Positions 9,158 through 19,100 of a stretch of 64,000 nucleotides of DNA are shown here, piece after piece (position 1 is the stretch's first letter; each line of letters begins with the position of its first letter). The stretch is from Phylloscopus collybita (Eukaryota > Chordata > Aves > Passeriformes > Phylloscopidae): positions 21,433,001 to 21,497,000 of the forward strand of contig JAJNNQ010000018.1 in assembly GCA_027886175.1 (NCBI GenBank). Reading direction: 5' to 3'. A program made the translations under genes and the position numbers. The notes below the pieces were generated by a model. The model saw nothing but the letters and a program-made list of their open reading frames with translations. It was not told the DNA's origin and did no database searches.

Positions 9158-12100
9158 GCCAGGTAGAGGAAAGGGATAATCGGATCTATTGGACTGTGTG
9201 GATCCGATGGCCTGGCACATCTGACCCACAAAAATACACGGCTTTGGTTGACACTGGTGCCCAATGTACCCTGATGCCATCAGGGTATGTAGGAACAGAA
9301 CCCATTTCTATTTCTGGGGTGACAGGAGGGTCCCAGCAGCTGACTGTAGTGGAAGCCGAAGTGAGTTTAACTGGGAATGGGTGGCAGAAACACCCCATTG
9401 TGACTGGCCCAGAGGCCCCGTGCATCCTCGGCATAGACTATCTCAGAAATGGATATTTCAAAGACCCAAAAGGATATCGTTGGGCTTTTGGAGTAGCTGC
9501 TGTAGAGACGGAAGAGATCAAACAACTGAATACCTTGCCTGGTCTCTCAGATGACCCTTCTGCTGTGGGACTGCTAAGAGTTGAAGAACAACAGGTACCA
9601 ATTGCCACAGCAACAGTGCACCGTCGGCAATACCGCACTGACAGAGACTCTGTGACCCCGATCCATGAGATGATTCGTAAACTGGAGAGCCAAGGGGTGG
9701 TCAGTAAGGCTCATTCACCTTTTAACAGCCCCATCTGGCCTGTGCGTAAGCCCAGTGGGGAATGGAGACTGACAGTAGATTATCGTGGTCTGAATGAGGT
9801 CACGCCACCACTGAGCGCTGCTGTGCCAGACATGTTGGAGTTGCAGTACGAGCTGGAGTCCAAGGCAGCAAAGTGGTACGCGACCATTGACATTGCCAAT
9901 GCCTTCTTCTCCATTCCTGTGGCAGCAGAGTGCAGACCCCAGTTTGCTTTCACCTGGAGGGGTGTGCAGTACACCTGGAATCGGCTGCCCCAGGGGTGGA
10001 AGCACAGTCCCACCATCTGCCATGGACTGATCCAGGATGCACTGGAAAAGGGTGAGGCTCCGGACCATCTACAGTACATCGATGACATCATTGTGTGGGG
10101 GAACACGGCAATGGAAGTCTTTGAGAAAGGAGAGAAGATCATCCAAATTCTCCTGGAAGCCGGTTTTGCCATCAAGAAGAGCAAAGTCAAGGGACCTGCC
10201 CAAGAGATCCAGTTCCTGGGAGTGAAGTGGCAAGATGGACGGCGTCAGATTCCCACTGAGGTCATCAATAAGATCACTGCCATGTCCCCACCAACCAACA
10301 AGAAGGAAACACAAGCTTTCCTAGGGGCCATTGGCTTTTGGAGGATGCACATCCCTGAGTACAGTCAGATTGTGAGCCCTCTCTACCTGGTTACCCGCAA
10401 GAAGAACGATTTCCACTGGGGCCCTGAACAGCAACACGCCTTTGCCCAGATCAAGCAGGAAATCGCACATGCAGTAGCCCTTGGCCCAGTCAGGACGGGA
10501 CCAGAGGTAAAGAACGTGCTCTACTCTGCAGCCGGGAGCCATGGTCTGTCCTGGAGCCTGTGGCAGAAGGTGCCAGGTGAGACTCGAGGCCGGCCACTGG
10601 GATTCTGGAGCCGAAGCTACAGAGGGTCTGAAGCCAACTACACTCCCACAGAGAAGGAGATCTTGGCCGCCTACGAAGGAGTTCAAGCTGCCTCAGAGGT
10701 GATTGGCACTGAAGCACAACTCCTCCTGGCACCCCGACTACCGGTGCTGGGGTGGATGTTTAAAGGAAAGGTTCCCTCCACCCACCATGCCACCGATGCC
10801 ACATGGAGCAAATGGATCGCCCTCATCACTCAGCGCGCCCGTATTGGTAACCCGAATCGCCCTGGGATTTTGGAAGTAATCACCAACTGGCCAGAAGCTG
10901 AGAAGTTCAGTCTCACTGACGAAGAAGAACAAGTAACCCGGGCTGAAGAAGCTCCACCATACAACCAACTGCCAGCAGAAGAAACACGCTACGCTCTTTT
11001 CACTGATGGTTCCTGTCGCATCGTAGGGATGAACCGGAAGTGGAAAGCAGCCGTATGGAGCCCCACAAGACAAGTTGCACACGCCACTGAAGGAGAAGGT
11101 GGGTCAAGCCAGCTTGCTGAACTCAAAGCTGTTCAATTGGCCCTGGACATTGCTGAAAGAGAGAAGTGGCCGAAGCTCTACCTCTACACTGATTCGTGGA
11201 TGGTGGCTAATGCTCTGTGGGGCTGGCTGGAAAGGTGGAAAAAAGCCAACTGGCAGCATAGGGGAAAACCAATCTGGGCTGCTGATGAGTGGAAGGACAT
11301 TGCCATCAGGGTAGGGAAACTACCTGTGAAAGTCCGTCATGTGGATGCCCATGTCCCCAAGAGTCGGGCTAATGAGGAGCACCGGAACAACGAGCAAGTA
11401 GATCAAGCTGCGAGGATAAAGGTATCCAAGGTAGACTTGGATTGGCAACACAAGGGAGAGTTGTTCCTAGCTCGGTGGGCCCATGATGCTTCAGGTCATC
11501 AGGGCAGAGATGCCACCTATAAGTGGGCACGAGACCGAGGGGTGGATCTAACCATGAACAGTATTTCACAGGTTATCCACGACTGTGAGACGTGTGCTGC
11601 CATCAAGCAGGCCAAGCGGGTGAAGCCCCTCTGGTACGGTGGACGGTGGTCCAAGTACAAGTATGGGGAGGCCTGGCAGATTGATTACATCACACTGCCC
11701 CAAACCCGCCAAGGCAAGCGCTACGTGCTGACCATGGTGGAAGCCACCACTGGGTGGCTGGAGACCTATCCTGTGCCTCATGCCACCGCCCGGAACACCA
11801 TCCTGGGCCTGGAAAAACAAGTCCTGTGGAGACATGGCACCCCTGAGAGAATTGAGTCGGACAACGGGACTCATTTCAAGAACAGCCTCATAAACACCTG
11901 GGCTAAGGAACACGGCATTGAATGGATATATCACATCCCTTATCATGCACCAGCTGCCGGGAAAGTTGAACGGTGCAATGGACTGCTTAAGACCACCCTG
12001 AAAGCACTTGGCGGGGGGACCTTCAGAAATTGGGAAGTGAACTTAGCAAAGGCCACCTGGATGGTCAACACCCGAGGGTCTATTAATCGAGCTGGTCCTG

Positions 12101-12324
12101 CCCAGTCTACCCCTTTGCACACAGTGGATGGAGACAAAGTCCCTGTAGTACATATGAGAGGTATCTTAGGAAAGACTGTTTGGGTAAACCCCACCTTGGG
12201 CAAAGGTGAACCCACCCGTGGGATTGTTTTTGCTCAAGGACCTGGTAACACTTGGTGGGTGATGCAGAAAGATGGGAAAACCAGTTGTGTACCACAGGAA
12301 AACCTAATCCTAAGTGAGAACTGA
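9142..12324 (+). CDS. pol: Pol polyprotein: protease, reverse transcriptase, RNase H, integrase
   Basis: Open from the codon after the gag UAG to TGA 12322-12324. The first in-frame ATG is at 9274, after the protease catalytic Asp (9250, in LVDTGA), so independent initiation would give a dead protease; expression as a Gag-Pol readthrough product is likely. Domains in order: aspartic protease (DTG at 9250, ILGID near 9424-9438); reverse transcriptase (first Asp at 9889, LPQGW motif near 9985, YIDD at 10075-10086); RNase H (acidic residues at 11005, 11119, 11191, 11401); integrase (His 11482 and 11497, Cys 11584 and 11593; DDE at 11683, 11860, 11968, spaced D-x58-D-x35-E). All key residues are present and no frameshift is seen. 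The integrase N-terminal region is strongly ERV-L-like by recognition. No dUTPase domain follows. About 79 nt separate its stop from the 3' LTR. Confidence 0.95.
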   Translation, partial: RGPASSQVEERDNRIYWTVWIRWPGTSDPQKYTALVDTGAQCTLMPSGYVGTEPISISGVTGGSQQLTVVEAEVSLTGNGWQKHPIVTGPEAPCILGIDYLRNGYFKDPKGYRWAFGVAAVETEEIKQLNTLPGLSDDPSAVGLLRVEEQQVPIATATVHRRQYRTDRDSVTPIHEMIRKLESQGVVSKAHSPFNSPIWPVRKPSGEWRLTVDYRGLNEVTPPLSAAVPDMLELQYELESKAAKWYATIDIANAFFSIPVAAECRPQFAFTWRGVQYTWNRLPQGWKHSPTICHGLIQDALEKGEAPDHLQYIDDIIVWGNTAMEVFEKGEKIIQILLEAGFAIKKSKVKGPAQEIQFLGVKWQDGRRQIPTEVINKITAMSPPTNKKETQAFLGAIGFWRMHIPEYSQIVSPLYLVTRKKNDFHWGPEQQHAFAQIKQEIAHAVALGPVRTGPEVKNVLYSAAGSHGLSWSLWQKVPGETRGRPLGFWSRSYRGSEANYTPTEKEILAAYEGVQAASEVIGTEAQLLLAPRLPVLGWMFKGKVPSTHHATDATWSKWIALITQRARIGNPNRPGILEVITNWPEAEKFSLTDEEEQVTRAEEAPPYNQLPAEETRYALFTDGSCRIVGMNRKWKAAVWSPTRQVAHATEGEGGSSQLAELKAVQLALDIAEREKWPKLYLYTDSWMVANALWGWLERWKKANWQHRGKPIWAADEWKDIAIRVGKLPVKVRHVDAHVPKSRANEEHRNNEQVDQAARIKVSKVDLDWQHKGELFLARWAHDASGHQGRDATYKWARDRGVDLTMNSISQVIHDCETCAAIKQAKRVKPLWYGGRWSKYKYGEAWQIDYITLPQTRQGKRYVLTMVEATTGWLETYPVPHATARNTILGLEKQVLWRHGTPERIESDNGTHFKNSLINTWAKEHGIEWIYHIPYHAPAAGKVERCNGLLKTTLKALGGGTFRNWEVNLAKATWMVNTRGSINRAGPAQSTPLHTVDGDKVPVVHMRGILGKTVWVNPTLGKGEPTRGIVFAQGPGNTWWVMQKDGKTSCVPQENLILSEN

Positions 12325-12386
12325 GTGTGAGGGTTCATTCTGTATAGTGGAGTTTATTAATTTAGGTATGATACAGATGGTAATAG

Positions 12387-12403
12387 AATAAGGGGTGGAA
12401 CGT
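12387..12403 (+). other. Polypurine tract before the 3' LTR
   Basis: AATAAGGGGTGGAACGT directly abuts the 3' LTR start. It is purine-rich but interrupted by T and the final CGT. Position and composition fit the plus-strand primer site. The sequence at 12325-12386 between pol and this tract holds no reading frame of note, so there is no room for env. Confidence 0.7.
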
Positions 12404-13138
12404 TGTCTTGGGTTGTGGAGCTGGGTTTTGTGTATTCTATTTACATCTGTTTTGAGGCCTGATGACCCACCTTGATAGGCCATTGTTACCTTCCCCAGCC
12501 TGTGCGGTGCATTTGCATTTCTATACATCTCATGCCCTGGCGGTGGGGGGTGGGGGGGAGGGGGGGGTGGCCGGGGGTTGGCGGTTCGGCCCTGCTGCAG
12601 GAGTGGTTCGGCCCTGCTGCAGGAGTGGTTCGGCCCTGCTGCAGGAGTGGTTCGGCCCTGCTGCAGGAGCGGGGTGCGCGGCGCTTCCTTCGTGGCGGTG
12701 TGGGAAGAGCTTCTTCGTCTCCTGTGCTCGCCATCCTGTCTCCCTCCTCGCCGTCCCTGAACCGGTTTCTTCGCAGAATCATCTCTGCTCCAACAGGATC
12801 ACGTCTGCCACTCCAGAAGTGTTTGGACTGTTTACGTTCGGACTGTTATCAACATCCTGAATCACAGGGTCAGATTGAAACTCTGACTTTGTCAGGGTTT
12901 TCTTCTAAAATTATTGTTTATTTGTTTATTTGTTTGGTTGGTTGGGTGGTTTTGTTTCCTATCATATTTGTATTGTTAATACCTCCTAGTAAAGAACTGT
13001 TATTCCTATTCCCAACATTTTTGCCTGAGAGCCCTTGATTGCAAAATTATAATTCGTCGGGGTGCGAGGGGTTGGTATTCTCCATCCTAGGGGAACCTCA
13101 GTTTCCCTGGCAGATACCTGTCTTTCCAAACCAAGACA
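12404..13138 (+). repeat. 3' LTR (735 bp)
   Basis: Same ends as the 5' LTR and apparently identical across both flanks of the G-rich patch. It is 67 bp longer. Three extra 22-bp units account for 66 bp and one additional base for the rest, with a handful of substitutions clustered at about 12561-12603. It carries the same octamer (12511-12518), TATA-like box (12522-12528) and AGTAAA hexamer. Confidence 0.95.
12582..12669 (+). repeat. Four-copy 22-bp tandem repeat in the 3' LTR
   Basis: Units lie at 12582-12603, 12604-12625, 12626-12647 and 12648-12669. They are identical except that the first begins with C instead of T. Each contains GGTTCGGCCCTGCTGCAGGA. The 5' LTR has a single, diverged counterpart at 6800-6821. 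The repeat lies just downstream of the G-run and the TATA-like box, so it could affect promoter strength or the 5' untranslated region. Confidence 0.95.
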
Positions 13139-13143
13139 ACCTC
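13139..13143 (+). repeat. ERV target-site duplication, right copy (ACCTC)
   Basis: Exact match to 6618-6622, directly after the terminal CCAAGACA of the 3' LTR. Confidence 0.9.
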
Positions 13144-16100
13144 TCACCTCACAACTTCTTTGAATTAAAATTTTGCCTATATACAAAAACTGGATGCTCA
13201 GTTTTGTTATGAAATCCCAGCATTGCTTGAGATCTGTAAAGTTCGGGAAGCAGCCATTAGAAGTGCAGATTGTTACACTGTTAGTGTAAAGACAAAGGCT
13301 AGGTCAGGATTAATCTGGGATGACAGAGATAAGCAGGGCTCTTAGCCATGGGAGTTCCAGTATCAAACACCAAATATGAGGGGTTTGCCTGTTCATTAAC
13401 ATCCACATATGATCCCAGCATTTCTGCAATGAGAGATTCTCCAGCAGCCATCACTGCTTCTGTGAAAACACTGTCCCCATGTGCCTGTGCTCTGCTAGGG
13501 GCATATACATCTGTTCTGAGGCTAAAAACAGAGCCCGGCCAATGTGATTTCTATAGTAACAAGACTCTCCAAGGGGGCAACTATTTCACCCATTTTTTTT
13601 CAATGAAACCTTCTCTAGTAGCAACTGGACTTGCTCATTTGTCAATGTTTTTTGAAACAGATGGCCATTAAACAGATGCCAGTGAGAGGGAAATACCAGG
13701 GCTCACTACACACTAGGCTTAGCCATGCCTTTGAAGACTGGGCCTCATGGCATGTATCAGCTCCAATGCTTCTTGGAGACCATTCAATGGACCACAGTTC
13801 CTCCTCCCTATGTTCCTTCACTTTTACTAAATCTGAGGCAAAAGTAGTGTGAATATTCCTGTGGGTTTTTAGGAGAGAATCATCAAAGTGTAGCTTGATG
13901 ACTTAGGTTTGGATTATCGACAGAAAAGTTGACAAATAGTTCTGGCTTGAGTGATAAACTTGGATATCAGAGAATAAATCTAATGGAAAAGAAAAATCTA
14001 TCTGTCATTCTTGGTCACATCTGTAGAGCCTGAACTGGCAACTGGGATTTATTTTCTTAATTCTGAGAAATTTGGAGCTCTCCTGTGATCCCTTGTATTA
14101 CCTCTCAGGCCTCACATATAATACAGTAGCATGTTTCATTCTAAAGCATAAAAATTCACCTTGGATCACCACCCTTTCCAGGCTGTTTGGTTTTCCTCCC
14201 TTCACCATCACCTGCCCATCTACACTTACCCCATATATTCAGACTGCCATGTGCAAAGTCGTTGTTGTTTGACCAAAGTCTGAAAGGCAGATGCAGTTGA
14301 ACTCAGAGAACCACCAAGCCTACTGAGCCTGTGCACCTGAAACCCTAAACCAGGTTCCACTTCAAGTCTGTACAAACACAGTTTGGTCTCTGCAAGATTT
14401 ATCACAGTATGGATTGTAGGATCAGCCTCGGAGTATCTACTGATATCTTAAACCCTTAGCCCTTTTGCTTTGGGGGGCATCTTGAGCTACATTTGTTGAT
14501 TAGTCTTGCAGTAATATACCCTTGCAGTACTAACTAAGCAGTCTAACTTCAGACATCTTAACAAACAATGGTCTAGCAGAATTGGGCAACATCCAGGGAT
14601 TATGGACACTTAAGGCTATTGTAACTCACCAACAGTCTCCAAATACCTTGTATTTTCTTTCACAACCCACTAGCTCTCCTCCCTTGGCTGTCATCCTCAG
14701 ACTTTTGCTATAAACACTATAAAGTCGCATTGATTCTTCAAAGCATTAAAGATGAGTATGAGCTAAGCACCTCCAAAACGCATGTCCTACAATGGCCAAG
14801 TACAAAAGTGAATCTTCTTTAGCTGTACTTTCATTTACCATTTAATTTAAAACAAGTGATCAGAAACTCTCTACTGCATCAAGAAGTTTCTGTGGTGTCA
14901 ATCTTACAATGGCAAACAATTTTACAGTGTCATATAGAAGTGTGCTCTCATTCATACAAGGTAGGGTATGGTGACCAAGCCATGAAGTACAATCAGAATA
15001 AAAGCACAGGTTAAAGAACAAAAGCCTCGAGTCCCTTCTGCAAAGTAGAATTTTCATCCATAATAGTTCTACAGTATAATCTAACTGTGAGTACTGACTG
15101 CAGGAATACACATTGGCTAGTGGTTAGGGCATTAAAAACAGAAGAAAAACATATCAAAAAGTTATTGCATATCTTGACATTAAAATTTTAGTTCAGCCTA
15201 GCAAATAAAGTGGTGCAAGGAGTGTATCTTGAACCAAATCACCCAGTGGTGCCTACTTCAGAGTAAGCTGAAAGACAAGCTACAGCACCCTTACCAAACT
15301 ACCGTGATACACAGTGATTTGTTCCTCAGCCCTACATGAGAAATAGCCCAGAAAAAGGAAATGTGTGCATTGCATCCTCAGAAATAACTCTTTCATTTTA
15401 CATATATTCTCCCATTCTGCCATCCAACTTGCAAATGTAAAAATGCTGCTGCTTATTTTTTAAGAATTATCCACAATTATCCTGGCATGTTCAACTTCCC
15501 CAGTCATGAACTAATTTAATAAATAGTAGTGAAGTGTTTTTGTTGCAGAAAATCATGAATAAAACTCTCTAACACCCTTTGTAGTATTAGAAAGCAGTAA
15601 TTACTTTAAGTGCCAAGAGTGCAGGGGATAGCTCCTCCTATCACACACTGCAGTTATCTAACAGACTAGTTTATATCTGTGTAACTAGCACATAATCATT
15701 GCATTTCCCCAAACTCATCCATAAATGCTAAACATTCCTGCAAATTCTTTTACACATTTAAATCATGTCTTGGAACCTCATTTCAATCAGAGTAGGGTTG
15801 TCTTGAGGGTCTCTGGTGGTTGTTTTTGGGAACATCCTATTCCTCAAATTACCCTTGTATGGTCACAAGCCTCCAAAAAAAGCAGTTTCTTCTTGAATGC
15901 ATCCCAGCTGTGTGGTATAACCAAGACATACCTTCCTATCAGCTTTGCTCAGGCCAACAGTTTTTAGTCTCAAGGCTAAGATATCCACTTGCAACATTAA
16001 TCAATGGTATGGGTGAACGCAGGACTAAGCATTCTGTTAAAGCAAAAGGAATTCACAAGACCTAAACACTATTCACTACAATTAAAGATTTTCCCAACAG

Positions 16101-19100
16101 CTTTCCAATCTTTTCCAAGAAAAGCTGTTCTTTGTCATGATGTAACCCTCTGCCCCTGCAACTATTGTAAGCTTTTTCCTCCACTCTCCGTAACAGTTTT
16201 GTTTGCGTATCAAAGACCCAAGGCCTGTCTCTGACACAAAATAGTTACTGGGATTAAACAGTTGAGAAAACTAGGAGAAAATCTGCAGAAAACCAGAAAA
16301 GATAAAAATTACAGAGAGAATTAAGTTTAATGAGAATAAATCACTCCTATCCCCAGAATTTAAGAGTAAAAACACCAACACAAAAAGCCAAGAAATGCTA
16401 TGAAAAAATCAAGGAACAAGTCAGGCCTCTTGCTCTAATTGGAGACCAGTCTAGAACATATACTTGGATCAAGCTAAACATCACCTTACTCAGGATGATT
16501 CCTAAAGATCCTGGCCTTTACATGCTCTGCCTCTAAAGTGCATTCAAACATTTCAAGGAGATTGGGAACTCTCATGGCCCTGATGGCCAAACAGATGTCC
16601 TGCAAAGGAGGATATACAGCTCCCAAAAGAGTCACTTAGGAACAGAAGTAACAAAGAACTATCATCTTCAAAACCTACTGCTTATTGACTCTCATAGTGG
16701 CTGTTACTACCTTGGTGTCCCTGTGCATCTTGAGGTGATTGGGGCGCATGAAACACTTGCTTCGCTTCCCATCTCTTACCTTATGGCTACATCATAAGGC
16801 TGCCAAGGCATGGAATATCTTGTGGTCTCTTTTCAAGGCAGACAATGAAGTCTTTGTTTTATTATTAGAGTTCCATCACATTAAAGTGCTATTGATAAAA
16901 ATGAATAAAATTATCCATGTGGCTCAGATGCGTCAGTGCTGCCTCATCACAAACTTTACAATAAAAATAAAGTTAGGGCACCTTCACTGGAACATGAAAA
17001 CTGGCATGGAAGAAATTCTTCCAAGTGTCTAAGAACTGTCCTGAATATCTTACTAAGTGTAGAAACCCAAGTCTGCACATGCTCTACTAGACTGCTCCCA
17101 ACCTACACAAGCCACGGTTTATTCAGCTTTTACCCATCTTAAATGATGTTTAAGTTTCGTCTTATGCTTTCATCAACTTGCAAACTCAATTGAGCTTTCT
17201 CCAATCTTCTATTTCTTCTACTGAAAGAATTTTACATACCTTGTAAAATTCTTCATTCCTAGCCTAAAACCTCCTTGCTTTGTGTCTCTTACACCAATCC
17301 CTTCAACACTCATTTCCTTGAACTGCTTTTAAGGTTTGCTGTCTTTTATAAACCTTCCCTATTTCAGACATACTGTTGTGATCAAATCCCCGTAACTCAA
17401 TCTTGTTTTACTTCTGTCACTAATTCATTTAGTGATTTTAAAAGCAGAAGCATGTGGTTGTCTGTTATGACCCAAAGTCCCAGTATCTGGACTGAAATGG
17501 GACAAGGTAGTGGGAGAATGAAACACATTGGATCATATTCTGAGGAGGAAGCACACTTCAAGGTGTTTTCCTACAGAACATTACCACAGGGTAGGAGGTA
17601 ATGGAACAAAAAACCTTGGAGAAATCACAAACATTAGAACTAGCATTGATCAGCTAATAATGAAATTTCTGTAACATACAGACAGGGTAATTGGTGGGGG
17701 GGGAGAGACGAGTATGATAACATTAAGAAGCTGAAAATGCTGGTGACAGCAGGAAATAAGCAAATCTGTTCTGACAGAGCAAGAATGGATGTGAACATCT
17801 GCCACATTAATGATAACTAGAAGAAACTAGGCAACTGGCTTTTCTTTCTCCCTCTTCCCCTCACTTTTTTTTTCTCCTTTTTTCCTGGTGGATGCAGTTA
17901 AGGGGGCAATGAAGAAGGCAAGTTATATAATGTGGACAAGATGACTGATATGTGTTGTTTGCAGTCCTCTTGGAAAGACAGATCTGATGAAATAATAAAA
18001 ATACTAGCTTCATATTTCCCAAAAATCAAGGAATAAGGATGCTCTCTGTTGTTATTGTCATTAAATATTTATACTGCTGTACATAGAAAAGGACACAGGT
18101 CAGGGCACAAATGATCTGTGCCAATATTGCAAAGGATAGTCTAGACCCAAGAACGTAACAGCAAAAATAGAAACAAAACTCAAAAGATGCTGGAGGAAAA
18201 CACAAATATAAGGGTCAGGTAAAAAGCTGCATTGAAAAATAAATAAATCTATCTGTTCTCTCTCTTTTAATCAATCCCATCTTCCCATCACACTGAAGAA
18301 CCTGACTATTGTCCTGTCACCATAAATCCAGAGTTCACTGCCCAGATGAGGGGAAAAAAACTTCAAATCCCATTCATGGCACCTCCTTCACAAACTTGTC
18401 TTTTTAGCATAGATTCACCTATGCTCTCTGTCTGTATGACCTGAATTTCATTCTCCATTCCAACCCTCTCTGCTTTCTGCCACAGAAATGACCAAGAGTC
18501 AGAAGTGACTGGGGCACAAAAACAGGTGTGTAAAAGCAAGGTGTTCAAAGCAAAGAGTTCTGCTCTGGCACCCTGGCTACAGCACTCTTCCTCTCTGGAA
18601 CTCCTCTAACATACAACCAAGGGATTAACTGGTTCAGATGATGTAAACCACCTTATGATTCTGCATTCCAACAGAGGTGTTCACTTCAAACAAATGCACC
18701 ACTATACTAGGTTTAGCCCTGAAATCATAAGAAAAGTCAATATGATCTTTGTGGCGAGAAAAAAAGCAAGGTTAGGGGAAAAGGAAAACTGAAAACCCCC
18801 ACAACCTCACCATCACCTACAGAAGCATTTTTACAGAAATTAGAAAGTATTTCACTTTAGAAACACAAACACTTTCCTGGTGCAAAAAGTATTTTTGCTT
18901 GCTAAATGAAATATGCTTCCCATTTCCCCCAGATGGAAATAAAACATACAAGCGTTTTCTAAGCATTTCTATATGTGATCCTTTTGTACTTCATGGCTCC
19001 AGAAACCTAAGCCACAAAGAAATTGGGAACCTTAGAGTCTATAGCTCTTCATGTCCCAGGTTCCAAACCAGGCAAGCCATTAAGAACATAACATTATCCC

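Larger units (their letters stand above)
6623..13138 (+). mobile_element. Complete ERV-L-like endogenous retrovirus (LTR-gag-pol-LTR, no env)
   Basis: A 6516-bp provirus with two LTRs, primer binding site, gag-like ORF, pol ORF, polypurine tract and an exact 5-bp target-site duplication. The LTRs begin TGTCTTGG and end CCAAGACA, a perfect 8-bp inverted repeat. Gag and pol are both open with all catalytic motifs present. The integrase zinc-binding and core layout, absence of env and absence of Gag zinc knuckles fit the ERV-L/spuma-like class III group; this family call is from recognition, not a search. No dUTPase follows integrase, unlike mammalian ERV-L. The element lies antisense to the neurexin gene, about 42 kb downstream of the exon in transcript order, the orientation that intronic ERVs usually show because sense copies disturb splicing and polyadenylation. 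Confidence 0.95.

Noticed and set aside
9196..9198. GTG as an independent start of pol
   Set aside because: The frame is open back to the gag UAG, non-ATG starts are unlikely here, and in-frame readthrough is the simpler explanation.
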